Shown here: positions 20,230 through 31,240 of the stretch, piece after piece | Layout of the letters: the number at the start of each line of letters is the position of its first letter | How positions within the stretch are numbered: position 1 is the first letter of the stretch | NCBI GenBank assembly: GCA_942159475.1 | Contig: OW804095.1 | Coordinates: forward strand, 149,906,808 to 149,970,807 | Direction: 5' to 3' | DNA from: Sthenelais limicola | Lineage: Eukaryota > Annelida > Polychaeta > Phyllodocida > Sigalionidae | DNA: 64,000 nucleotides | Notes under the pieces: model-generated | Seen by the model: the letters and a program-made list of their open reading frames with translations, nothing else | Told to the model about the DNA's origin: nothing | The model's database searches: none | Translations under genes and position numbers: made by a program

Positions 20230-20553
20230 AGGTGTGTTTCCGATTTATCTGGCTGAAAACTAGGTAGGGGGTGGTAACTTTTTTTTTAATTTTTTTTTTT
20301 TGAAACCACCTCCCAGGAACTGAAAAAAAAAATGTCTATTTCATAACAATAGTTGTTTTAAACATGGGAAATGTGCTTTTCGACAGTTCTGGGTTAGGAA
20401 AACCCGTTTTCCTGCTTTCATAAGCTTTTTTTGTCAAAAAATCCCCAAAAAGTAAGATATGATTTTTAAAAAATCAGGTATGGTTAAAAAAAGGTTAGGT
20501 AGGGTAAAGTTTTTTCTAGGTAGGGGGGGGGGGGGTAAATCGGAAACACACCT
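20230..20553. mobile_element. Dispersed element H, copy 2 (complete)
   Basis: Terminal inverted repeats AGGTGTGTTTCCGATTTA and TAAATCGGAAACACACCT enclose a T- and A-rich interior with a poly-G run near 20522-20535. No coding capacity. It matches 1949-2257. Confidence 0.75.
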
Positions 20554-22290
20554 ATTTTTTGGGGGGCCTTAAGTTATCTAAAACAAACCCCGAGTGAGGA
20601 AGGAGATCTCTTCGTATACGAGTCTCTTCCAAGATCAGCGCGAATCTTATTGTACGAATTTCTGATGGAATAAAAGTGTGGATGAAACGACCATTTTTTG
20701 AGCCCATCAAAAACCTTACACTTCCCCTGATTCGTACAGATCGCAGTGATTCTATTCATGCGGAAATTCTAACAAATAACTCCCCCCCCCCTCCACCAGG
20801 GCCTACTCCAGGCAAATCCCATGCGCATGAGGGGAGAGGAACAGAGGAGCTATGAAATAATTATGAGTCGGCAATTTGCCACCACAGCCCAGCAGCTGCC
20901 AAAACCTTCCCACCAGTTGTATGTAGCACTAATACGTCTAGTCTAATAGTCTCTCTTTACTCAGGGCAAGAAAACATGGTTTGTTAGAAAAAAATATTCC
21001 CCAAAATGGGTAACACCATCCAGGGTTGGAGATTTTGAAATCTAAGAAAACATGGATTATTAAGTTTATGTTGTGTTAAGAAATGAGACTAAAGTCGAGA
21101 AAATCACATTTTTGAAATGTTCTGCCAACAAGATCTCTTTTTATAAATTTCTAAGTTTAGTTTAATGTTTTAGTTCCATTATGTAGTCATGCACCTAGAT
21201 AGATAAACCCACCCTGGACATAGCGCCAGGCATAATAGCATGTTTAGCCCAAACCCTGTGGATTATTGCATGTAGGCTGTATATAATGGACGCGTATGAG
21301 AAGGCAAAAACCCACACATAATAAGTTGAATGACGATTGATTATGATAATATGGTAGTAAAAGATGTCGATGAGAAAGTTATGGGTTAAATTGTGTAGAA
21401 ACATTGTACACTATGTATCATCTCCTGAACATATCGAAGTATCGAAGATGAGTGCAAATACAATTTAAAAAAGAAAAAATATATTTATCCTGTGAGCTTT
21501 GATGCTGACAAATAATGTTTTGCAGTATAAAAATGTTGAATAAAAAAAATAACTATAGAAATACACATAGACATACATATTAGGTTCATCAAAAGTTAAC
21601 ATCGTTAGAATCCACTTGATTCTATATTTCCATATATTAAGGTATTTCAAAATCATTTCTTTGCGACTTAACATATTAGATATATTTCCGGTTTTGTAAG
21701 AATTTTGTTGGAATTTATTTACAACCAATAGACACACGAGAAGTAGTAGGCCTATACACACAGTAATGTGACATATATCTATTCAAGATGAAGGCCCCTT
21801 GAAGTCAGACCTTTTTGTATAAATAAGAAAGACTAAAACTCTAAGTGAAAATGATATAGATATCATATTATTCCAATTATTTCTAGTGGCATAAAGATAC
21901 GCTTATTTAGACATGTTCGGAAGTAATTACACATTTGCAGAGATTTTGTTGGGCCAAAGTGTCCAAAGAAGCCTTCGCATGGTTCCACTTGTCCTATACT
22001 ACTTACACCCAGAAGCCTTTATACCTGAGTGAAGGGAAGTTTTGCCTATACTACTACTAGTCTACATGTACTACCCCCCACCTTACATTATTACACCCCT
22101 GTGCTGTAGTTGCCTATACCTTCAGCATTGTATGCCACACTTGGTCAAGGTGGTACATAACATGTAAATTATGCCACCCTTGACGCATACAACAAGTAGG
22201 TCCGCCAAAAACTGAAATTACTTCTTTTATTTTTATTTTTTCATATTTTTTATCTATTAATGGGGTGTAATAAATATGGAACAAAGCTCG
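20554..22290. other. Non-coding DNA, nothing recognised
   Basis: No exon, RNA gene or repeat family was recognised. A near-repeat of AAGAAAACATGG occurs at about 20969 and 21042. The frames on both strands are short and without recognisable motifs. Confidence 0.35.
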
Positions 22291-22293
22291 GGT

Positions 22294-22395
22294 GAAGTCC
22301 TCCACTTGTTAGTGACCTTGGGAGGGCGGAAGATCTCGAGCTAACGCCCGCTAACTTCCCGCACTCCCTCAGTCACTAACAAGTGTACAGACTTC
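22294..22395. other. 102-nt imperfect hairpin
   Basis: The arms contain a perfect 14-bp match (CACTTGTTAGTGAC at 22303-22316 with GTCACTAACAAGTG at 22372-22385), an outer 6-bp match (GAAGTC/GACTTC) and an inner GC-rich match (GGGAGGGCGGAAG with CTTCCCGCACTCCC), leaving a loop of about 22 nt. The size and shape resemble a microRNA precursor, but a small palindromic transposon is equally possible. Confidence 0.5.
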
Positions 22396-22823
22396 CCCAT
22401 TTTGACTTTTTGAGAATATGAGAATAATAGATATAAAACATCTTGCCTTGTTTACAACATTCCTGCAGGTTTAGAAACACAATAATACTATTATATATTT
22501 TTTTTATTTTATTTAAAAAAAAATATAATTATTTGACAGTGATACTGATTTCATGATGTCGCCGCTAGACGGTGTTCCCACCTCCTGCCTTATGAACTAT
22601 ACATGGGGTTTGGTGGGAGTTGGTCACATGGTTCCAGGCCCTTTCAACCAATCAGAGGCCAGCATCACCAAATTCCTTTGCTGCTATTTATATCTGCATA
22701 AACTCCTGGATTTATTTGTTAAATCAGAAAGACATTACAGTGTAAAACGTGCTTCCTTTTCTGGGTGTACAGTTTTGAATATGTCTTCCATCAGTATGTT
22801 AAACAATTCTGCTGTATGTTATA

Positions 22824-23059
22824 AGGGCAGATTTTCAGAAAATGTACAATTGGCAGCTCTACACATTTAGTAAATTTTGCTAAATTAGGCTGTAATTTGG
22901 TCAATACTAGGTAAATTTGAGTATATTCGGCATTGCATTGATTCTAGCAATCTGTTTGGTTAGGTTGAACCATATTTTGAACTTTATTTTCGTTTGAAAT
23001 TTGGGTTTTTTGAGAAGATTGGTGAAGTTGCATTGTACATTTTCTGAAAATCTGACCCA
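22824..23059. mobile_element. MITE family A, copy 7
   Basis: The left terminus is degraded (AGGGCAGATTTTCAGAAAAT); the right terminus is intact (ATTTTCTGAAAATCTGACCC). The interior is as in copy 4. Confidence 0.8.
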
Positions 23060-23507
23060 TATGTTAGGCTATATACAATGTAGTCGGTTGTACTTGCCCA
23101 GTGAATTACTCACTCAACTGGAATCTCTGTGAGAGACTACTCTAAGCATCAGACACTGCATTGAAGTATTTGTAACCTCGGCGTTATTCAATTTAAAACA
23201 CAACCAAGTGAGCTGAGGTACAAAAAATCAGCCCGACCTCAGAGAGGGAGCAAAATGCTCTGAGTGCCTTTGATTGATTTGTACTGGTGCGGCGTATTAA
23301 AAACATTGAAGCGTTTTTAGTTTTTATGGCAGCAGATGGTCCAGTGAAGAGGAAACCGAGGCTGGCAGCAGCTCCCACATCACTTCCTCCAGGGTGGGCT
23401 GAGGCAGGATGAAACGTTTTGGCTCAAGAGTTTAAAACATCATGTCGGCCATATCACATATGGGTGATGGTAGCCAGAATAATTTGCCTTCAGAGAGGGA
23501 CAGGTAC

Positions 23508-24010
23508 AGCATTGATAACAGTGGCATTACCATATGTGATGTGTTACAGGAAAATGAATCATTAGTCGCAACCAAATAAGAGATATTATCATGTTTGGAA
23601 ACTATGAGATCCAGCGGATTCCAATGATGGTAATCATTAGGAATCTGATTTTTTTTAAAAGAAATTTTATTGAGCTGGTTTCCATGCGGTACATAGATAC
23701 TCTCACAGTCTCAAGGGAAAACCTTTTACATAATCGTTGAATAAGTACTTCTATATAATTTATGCATCAAACGAGGTACAGCATTGATAACAGTGGTAGT
23801 CTGCCGACCTATTTGTCACTGTAAACTCTTTTTTTATAAATAAAAGATTGCTCTATGTATGTATGTATCTCTATCTATCTACCATATGTGATATGTTATA
23901 GGAAAATGAGTCATAAGTCACAACCAAATAATTATTTTGAGATATCATCATTTTTGGAAATATGAGATCAAGCGGATTCCAATGATGGTAATCATTAGGA
24001 ATCTAGTAAG
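23508..24010. repeat. Two partial copies of MITE family C in a local duplication
   Basis: GAGGTACAGCATTGATAACAGTGG-like sequence occurs near 23508 and 23775, and each is followed by ATATGTGATNTGTTANAGGA, a GAGATATNATCAT block and GGATTCCAATGATGGTAATC (about 23529-23648 and 23881-24008). These match the left halves of the elements at 37594 and 47271. The right termini are missing here. A GTAT microsatellite lies near 23857. Confidence 0.6.
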
Positions 24011-24219
24011 TAGTTCTATATAACCTATGCATCAAAAGAAGTTAGTGATATTTCTTAAAGGTCACTCTCACTATAGTAAAGTAGATGAATATAGTCAAAT
24101 ATACTGCTTCAGATAAACTCAGAAACATATTTTATGGATATATTCAATACAAAGTCCTGAGATTTGGCACATGTATTCATACCACCAACTGCAAGCTGAT
24201 TGTGCAGTATATGTAGTTG

Positions 24220-24660
24220 AGTCAGTAATCCATATATTTTATAGCATCTTTGATTCTTACTGCATGAAACAATGCTGAACTGCAAGCTTATTGTACAGTG
24301 TATTTAGTTTTGTCAGGAACGCACATAACATTCATAAACCATCCTCCTGATGAAGGGCCACATATGCCCGAAAGCTTGAGAAACTAATAAAATCAACACC
24401 AACTTTATTATGTTCTTCATAAGTTACATCTATTAAAAATACTTCGGCCAACCCGATATACAGCGAGCTCCCTTCCCTTCGACTGTATCCTACTGCATGA
24501 ACCAATGCTGAACTGCAAGCTGATTGTGCAGTGTATTTAGTTTTGTCAGGAACCCATATATTATATAGCATCTTTGATTCCTACTGCATGAAACAATGCT
24601 GAACTGCCAGCTGGTTGTGCAGTGTATTTAGTTTTGTCAGGAACGCACATAACATTCATT
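24220..24660. repeat. Three partial copies of a repeat of about 105 bp
   Basis: TACTGCATGAANCAATGCTGAACTGCNAGCTNNTTGTNCAGTGTAT followed by TTAGTTTTGTCAGGAAC occurs starting near 24259, 24491 and 24587. The first and second are separated by a segment with a CTGATGA...GAAA motif. Confidence 0.7.
24335..24485 (+). mobile_element. Fragment of a dispersed retroelement with a hammerhead-like motif
   Basis: CCTGATGAAGGGCCACATAT then GCCCGAAAGCTTGAG has the hammerhead pattern CTGATGA, a GGGC/GCCC stem, then GAAA. It aligns over about 130 bp with the reverse complement of 48955-49085, through AATAAAA, TTTATTATG and CCGATATACAGCGAGC. Such motifs are known in Penelope-like elements and related retroelements; the family assignment is tentative. 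Confidence 0.45.
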
Positions 24661-24965
24661 TTCAAGACCAAAAAAATCATGCCTGCATACTTACATACTA
24701 CATTCTTATCAGAGTCAGGGCAACAAATCTATAAACGATGAATAAAAAAATCATCCCTCAACTGTTGAAAATCTGTTGCCTGTGGGAACATAATTAAAAT
24801 ACGAGTGTATCCAAACAAAAGACCTGGAAGGTGTTCGTCCGGAGAGAGTTTCCCATTTCAAAGATATTTAGATGTTAGCTTGCTGGAGGGTATTTTTCTT
24901 TGTGTTAATTTCCTTTGTGTGAGCACCACCCAGGAGGAGGGGGCCTGGAGGAGAATACATGTACA

Positions 24966-25203
24966 TGGGTCAGAATTTCAGAAAATGTACAATTTCGCCT
25001 TCACCAATCCTCTCAAATAAGCCACCTTTAAGACAAAAATCAGCTTCAAAATGCAGTTAAACATAACAGAACTGATACTTTAAATCAATGCGATACCAAA
25101 TATACTCAGATATACCCGGTATTCTTCATTTTTCAGCCTAATTTAGCAGAATTTACTAAATGTGTAGAGCTGCTAATTGTACATTTTCTGAAAATCTGAG
25201 CCA
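24966..25203. mobile_element. MITE family A, copy 8
   Basis: TGGGTCAGAATTTCAGAAAA on the left and ATTTTCTGAAAATCTGAGCC on the right; interior in the copy 2 orientation. Confidence 0.85.
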
Positions 25204-25334
25204 CATGCTGGTGGCCTGGAGGGACGCTACACAGACACCAAGCCTGTCGTCATGTGATGATACATGGTTAGTACAGGGCAGATGATTCATCGCTACACCG
25301 CGACTCATTTCATCAGCAGAATAAACAATTCATG

Positions 25335-25600
25335 CTCTCTCTCTCCTACACCCTGCATGCATGCACCCCTCCCTCCTACACCCTGCATGCATGCACCCCC
25401 ATACACCCTGCATGCACCCCCCCCCCCTACACACTCCTACACACACAGCCCACCCATACATGCACCCCTCCCTCCTACACCCCCACCCATCCATACACAC
25501 ACCCCTCCCTCCTACACACACACCCCACCCATACATGCATCCCTCCCTCCGACAACCCCCCTCTACCCTATACACACACATCCATACATGCACCTCTCTT
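25335..25600. repeat. C-rich degenerate repeat (CTCCCTCCTACACCC / ATGCATGCACCCC)
   Basis: Short motifs CCCTCCCTCCTACACCC, ATGCATGCACCC and CATACACACAC alternate without a strict period. Stop-free frames on both strands are compositional. Confidence 0.8.
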
Positions 25601-26008
25601 GGGCAGAAAGTTGAAGAGGTTGAAGTGGGAGGGGCCTTGTACCTTAATAAGCAACCCTTTGTCTCAATATTAGCTGCATTTTCCTTCTAGTTTTGAGTCT
25701 ATTGAATCTGGGCTGGGGATAGAGGGCCGCTTAATAGGCCGCCCATTGTTTTAACATAAATAACTTTATATTTCAAGGGAAAAAATGACCAATGAAGGGA
25801 ATTTGAGAGAAGAATTATTTCAAATTATTTCACATCTATTTAACTCATTATATCACAACTTCATTCTTAAGCCGCTACCGTGAGACCGACAGGCTGCAGT
25901 TTGTTTAGAGAAAACACATGTGGATCTCTACTGACAATGTGCTTTGTGGAGCCGTGAAGGCTTTGTAGAGGCATGTAAACAATGTGGGGAAGGATGATGG
26001 AACAAGAG
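25601..26008. other. Non-coding, nothing recognised
   Basis: No coding frame or known element was found. Confidence 0.4.
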
Positions 26009-26302
26009 AATTTCACCATTTGAACATGGAATTTCACCATTTAAACATAGATTTTCACCATTTAAACATGGATTTTCACCATTTAGATATGGAATTTCAC
26101 CATTTAAACATCAATTTTCACCATTTAAACATGGAATCTCACCATTTTAACATGGAATTTCACCATTTGAACATGGAATTTCACCATTTAAACACGGATT
26201 TTCACCATTTAAACATCAATTTTCACCATTTAAACATCAATTTTCACCATTTAAACATGGAATTTTACCATTTAAACACGGATTTTCACCAATTAAACAT
26301 GA
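26009..26302. repeat. 21-bp minisatellite, about 14 copies
   Basis: Unit AATTTCACCATTTAAACATG plus G, with variants ACATCA, ACACGG and ACATAG at the end. The unit is a multiple of three, so a repetitive frame exists; it is not a gene. Confidence 0.93.
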
Positions 26303-26739
26303 TAGAGGATAGTTGTGATATGAATATGGTAATACAAACTCAAAGTTGATTTCCTCATGGATATTGTTTGGTCCTGTTGCGGAGATTTGCACATCATTGT
26401 TTGTGGCCTGACCACTTGTGATGATGCGCACGCTTTACACTTTACACCTTCATTTCTTTCATAACCAACTCATGTCATCACAACATCGAATGTACAGCAG
26501 GAAGAACTTGTGCCATTTACAACACCATCTTCTTGTATTTGTATTTAAAATATTTATATTCAGCAAAAAACATTATGTAACGAGTAGTCTTTTTCTCAGT
26601 AGTCGCTGACAAAATTGAATATTTTATCAAGAAAAATTAGTGAATACATATAGTAATCCTTATATTGAAATATTCAACATGAAATAAGTAAAAATACTGA
26701 TAGCTTAAAACCATCACCGACGCATCATTCAAGTCTTAA

Positions 26740-26962
26740 GCCGGGCCCACACATTCAAGAACTCGCCCATCATACGAATTGGGGACTCACGAAAAGTCCA
26801 AAATCTTGCCTATGAATTGTCGTAAGAACCTATGATTTGTCATATGAATTGAAGGTTTCTTCCTAAGAAAGCTCAGACTATACCGAACTCAAGTGTGTTT
26901 CTTAAGAATGATTTTGAATTCATACGAATTGTCTTAAAGTTCTTGAATATGGGGGCCTGGCC
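26740..26962 (+). mobile_element. TTAA-flanked palindromic element, copy 1
   Basis: Begins GCCGGGCCCACACATTCAAG and ends in CTTGAATATGGGGGCCTGGC plus C, with TTAA on each side (26736-26739 and 26963-26966). TTAA target duplication is typical of piggyBac and Kolobok superfamilies. No coding capacity. Confidence 0.75.
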
Positions 26963-26966
26963 TTAA

Positions 26967-27204
26967 GCCGGCCCCACACATTCAAGAACTCAGAGCCGAA
27001 TTGGCCTTAAGACAGTTCGTATGAATTCAAAATCATTCTTAAGAAGCACACTTGAGTTCGGTAACTTGTGAGCTTTCTTATGAAGAAACCTCCAATTCAT
27101 ATGACAAATGATGGGTTCTTAGGACAACTTGTAAGCAAAATATTGGACTTTTCGTGAGTCCCCCTTCATACGAATTGCGAGTTCTTTAACGTGTAGGCCC
27201 GGCT
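26967..27204 (-). mobile_element. TTAA-flanked palindromic element, copy 2, inverted
   Basis: Same family in opposite orientation, sharing the central TTAA with copy 1. Begins GCCGGCCCCACACATTCAAG and ends GTGTAGGCCCGGCT next to TTAA at 27205-27208. Interior blocks (TTCATACGAATT, GACTTTTCGTGAGTCC) are the complements of those in copy 1, so the pair forms an inverted repeat of about 470 bp. Confidence 0.75.
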
Positions 27205-27221
27205 TTAAGCTCTGTCCTATA

Positions 27222-28410
27222 CGGTATATAATGTGTATAAACATGGGAAATGGTGTTTGTGCCAACCCCCCTATTGCTGCTTGACGGTATATAATGTGTA
27301 TAAAGATGGGAAATGGTGTTTGTGCAACCCCCCTATTGCTGCTTGACGGTATATAATGTGTATAAAGATGGGAAATGGTGTTTGTGCAAACCCCCCTATT
27401 GCTGCTTGACGGTATATAATGTGTATAAACATGGGAAATGGTGTTTGTGCCAACCCCCCTATTGCTGCTTGACGGTATATAATGTGTATAAAGATGGGAA
27501 ATGGTGTTTGTGCAACCCCCCTATTGCTGCTTGACGGTATATAATGTGTATAAAGATGGGAAATGGTGTTTGTGCAAACCCCCCTATTGCTGCTTGACGG
27601 TATATAATGTGTATAAAGATGGGAAATGGTGTTTGTGCAAACCCCCCTATTGCTGCTTGACGGTATATAATGTGTATAAAGATGGGAAATGATGTTTGTG
27701 CAAACCCCCCTATTGCTGCTTGACGGTATATAATGTGTATAAAGATGGGAAATGGTGTTTGTGCAAACCCCCCTATTGCTGCTTGACGGTATATAATGTG
27801 TATAAAGATGGGAAATGATGTTTGTGCAAACCCCCCTATTGCTGCTTGACGGTATATAATGTGTATAAAGATGGGAAATGGTGTTTGTGCAACCCCCCTA
27901 TTGCTGCTTGACGGTATATAATGTGTATAAAGATGGGAAATGGTGTTTGTGCAAACCCCCCTATTGCTGCTTGACGGTATATAATGTGTATAAAGATGGG
28001 AAATGGTGTTTGTGCAAACCCCCCTATTGCTGCTTGACGGTATATAATGTGTATAAAGATGGGAAATGGTGTTTGTGCAAACCCCCCTATTGCTGCTTGA
28101 CGGTATATAATGTGTATAAAGATGGGAAATGGTGTTTGTGCAAACCCCCCTATTGCTGCTTGACGGTATATAATGTGTATAAAGATGGGAAATGGTGTTT
28201 GTGCAAACCCCCCTATTGCTGCTTGACGGTATATAATGTGTATAAAGATGGGAAATGGTGTTTGTGCAACCCCCCTATTGCTGCTTGACGGTATATAATG
28301 TGTATAAAGATGGGAAATGGTGTTTGTGCAAACCCCCCTATTGCTGCTTGACGGTATATAATGTGTATAAAGATGGGAAATGGTGTTTGTGCAAACCCCC
28401 CTATTGCTGC
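27222..28410. repeat. 63-bp minisatellite, about 19 copies
   Basis: Unit CGGTATATAATGTGTATAAA / GATGGGAAATGGTGTTTGTG / CAAACCCCCCTATTGCTGCTTGA. Copies are nearly identical; some are 62 bp (CAACCCCCC) and a few carry AACATGG or ATGATG variants. The homogeneity indicates recent amplification. The end of the unit resembles the MITE B terminus. Confidence 0.95.
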
Positions 28411-29205
28411 TGGATGACTAGTCGTGTGAGGATCATCAGTTTGAGGTAAAGTTGTTCTTTCTTCCACAACGTGTCGCTACATGAGCACCTGTATAGCCCA
28501 CGCCCCCTGGTGGTGGCAACAAAGACTACATCTAGTGCGCCTACATCTCTCCAGGGGGCTCTGGCCATAGTGGCGGGAAATGTGCGTGCTTGATGAGAAT
28601 CGCTTATGGGGGTTGGTGGTGGTGGGGGGGGGGGGGGGTAGGGCAGGTAGGGGCAGGGGGGTATATGGCTGATGGTATTGGGCCTAATGGTAAGAGGAGT
28701 AGGGATATGATGAGTGAGAAAGGGGGAGGGATGGGGAAAAAGGGGGAAAGGCGGGTGAGGACTATGTGGTGTAAATGGCACTTAATGGACAGGTGTTGAC
28801 AGTAGGCGCCTACAGGTACTCTTAGATGTTACTGGGAGTCAAGGCAGGGGTGGGGGTGGGGGGGGGGGGGGAGTTATGAATGACTTAGAAACAACTCTAC
28901 TTGAGGTTAAGAACTACTGGTGCGATTCAATGGCCCGAGTTAGGATTTTATTTCGTATACAACAAGCGGTGAAATAAAATTGTAACAAAAGCCATCACAC
29001 GAGTAGTCCTTAACCTCAAGTACACAGCTTTAATACGTGATATGTGCTGCCCCCCTGTGACGTGTATTGAGCGTGACCCACTTGTATCATTACACGCACA
29101 GGAAGGGACGGAGATACCACTCTAGCTCACCCTGGGTTATATAGAGTACAGGAGTCAGTGCGGGTCAATGAACTCGCTCCATGAACGTACATATCATAGC
29201 ACTGC
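28411..29205. other. Non-coding with G-runs and a CTCF-like site
   Basis: Poly-G tracts lie at about 28625 and 28860. CGCCCCCTGGTGG at 28501-28513 (complement CCACCAGGGGGCG) is a close match to the animal CTCF core, and CCAGGGGGCTCTGG lies about 50 bp on. No gene was recognised. Confidence 0.4.
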
Positions 29206-29625
29206 CCTAATGTCTTGAGAGGGAAGTGGTGGTGGGGGGGGGGGGGGAGAGGAGAGAGACAGGCAGAGAGACAACCAGACATAGGAGAGAGAGACAGGCA
29301 GAGACAGAGAGAGAGAGATAAACAGAGAGAGCCAGAGATGCGAGAGAAGGGTAGAGACAGAGAGAGGAGAGACAGAGAGAAGGGAGAGAGACAGACTGAG
29401 AGACAGGGAGAGACATACAGGGAGAGACAGACAGAGAGAGGAGATAGAGACAGAGAGAGGAGAGAGAGACAGAGAGACAGAGAGAGGAGAGCCAGACAGA
29501 GAGGAGAGACAGGGAGAGACGGACAGAGAGACACAGAGAGAGGAGAGAAAGGGAGGGTGGAGGATGTGAGTGTGGAGGTTGTGTGTGTGTGTGGGGGGGG
29601 GGGGGGGCAGGGGCAGGTTGGAGGG
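29206..29625. repeat. GA-rich (GAGAGACAGA) low-complexity tract with G-runs
   Basis: Irregular GAGAGACAGACAGAGAGAGG repeats bounded by poly-G runs at about 29235 and 29590. Open frames on either strand are compositional. Confidence 0.9.
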
Positions 29626-29823
29626 TGGAGGGGTTTAGCCAATCATTGCCAGTAAGGAGTGGATGATGAATCTAAGTGGTTCCTCTATCACGTGTCCTAC
29701 AATGTCAGCCTGATACAACCCACAAGCCACCATTGGACACATCCATTTACACTCCATCAGGAGAAGCGTCATGCATCATCCTTGTCTCACGGTGTATAGG
29801 CCGGAGGTCACCACCACACTGGC

Positions 29824-30275
29824 AATGCGCATGTATGTAAAGTGCATGCTGGGATACACAATAGGGGGTTTGTATGTGCCACTGCACATGTCTGTACAGT
29901 GGATGCTGGGATACACAATAGGGGGTTTGTATACACAACTGCACATGTCGGTACAGTGCATGCTTGGATACACAATAGGGGGTTTGTATGTGCCAATGCG
30001 CATGTATGGTACAGTGCATACTGGGATACACAATTGGGGGTTTGTATGTGCCAATGCGCATGTCTGGTACAGTGCATACTGGGATACACAATAGGGGGTT
30101 TGTATGTGCCACTGCGCATGTCTGTACAGTGCATGCTGGGATACACAATAGGGGGTTTGTATGTGCCACTGCACATGTCTGTACAGTGCATGCTGGGATA
30201 CACAATAGGGAGTTTGTATGTGCCACTGCACATGTCTGTACAGTGCATGCTGGGTTACATAATAGGGGGGTTTGT
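29824..30275. repeat. 57-bp minisatellite derived from a MITE B terminus, about 8 copies
   Basis: Unit AATAGGGGGTTTGTATGTGC / CACTGCGCATGTCTGTACAG / TGCATGCTGGGATACAC. Unit starts at 29824, 29881, 29938 and 29995 give period 57. The unit aligns with the complement of the MITE B right end (44390-44450): AATAGGGGATTTGCATG, CACTGCGCATGTCT, GCAGTGCATGCTGGGAT. Confidence 0.92.
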
Positions 30276-31240
30276 ATATTGAGTATTATAGTAAGGATAC
30301 AACAGTGTGCAGTACAAGGCCGAGTAGGCTGTAGGCCATAGGCCAAGTTGCTTCTGGGCTTACAAGGTGAGTATTGTCCACCAACTTTTATTCCATGATT
30401 TTATGAAAGACTTTTTACCAATTTTTGATAGAGTACCCCTCTATCAAAAATACGGCTCATTTATACATCATAGGTCGTGACTGATTTATATTCAATATAC
30501 GGCACTCTCACGGGCAAATCATGGAATAAAGTAAATGTCATACTATACTGTATAGAGGTATGGGTGAAAGGGAATATATGGCCTTGTATTCTTGGATCAT
30601 AGATCATAGACGATGTGAGGCCACGAGGGACTCCACACGCCCCCCCCCCCCCGTCTACTGTACCTGGAAAGGAAAGTGCAGCTCATGCACTTATACCTTC
30701 TTACACACTGTCCCTGGCGGCTTCTATTTCACTGCACGGCAGGATTCCAGGCTTTTAGACTGTATTACCTCCGTGCAGCATGAGATATTGCGGTTTATTA
30801 TACCTCTGGAAGGGATGGTATGGTAAGCCATAGGCTACAGCATTGGAAAACCGTATTACCCTCTGGGCGGTATTTACATATCATATTGCCCTCTGGCGGA
30901 ATTTTTGTTGAAAAAATAGGTCCATGTTGGCATCCTTATTTTCGTTATTTAAATAATTATTTTCATGGAAAAAAGACTTGTAATACATCATATATAATGA
31001 TATGATAATAATTAGAATGATTAGCAACTGTAAAATTACGAATTCATTGCGTATTTAAATAGAAAAATAGACCCGATAGCACCCTTAAGAAATTGGTACG
31101 CCCACGGGAGATAACCACCTCTCACACGACCAGGAGTCAATTTTGTCTATATATGATGTATAGCAGGGTAAGGTATATGATATAGGTGTATCTAAAGTTG
31201 TGATATAAGGGTAGAACTAAACAGTCTAGTAAATTAATGA
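30276..31240. other. Non-coding, contains a small nested inverted repeat
   Basis: TTTATTCCATGATTT (30387-30401) pairs perfectly with AAATCATGGAATAAA (30516-30530), and inside it TTTTTGATAGAG (30422-30433) pairs with CTCTATCAAAAA (30439-30450). The rest shows no gene. Confidence 0.5.

Noticed and set aside
27313..28449. Repeated frames (KWCLCKPPYCCLTVYNVYKDG)
   Set aside because: Read-through of the 63-bp minisatellite; 62-bp units shift the frame, and the opposite strand is also open.
29747..30346. Overlapping Cys/His-rich frames on both strands
   Set aside because: Derived from the 57-bp satellite, itself a transposon-end repeat; several frames are open at once.
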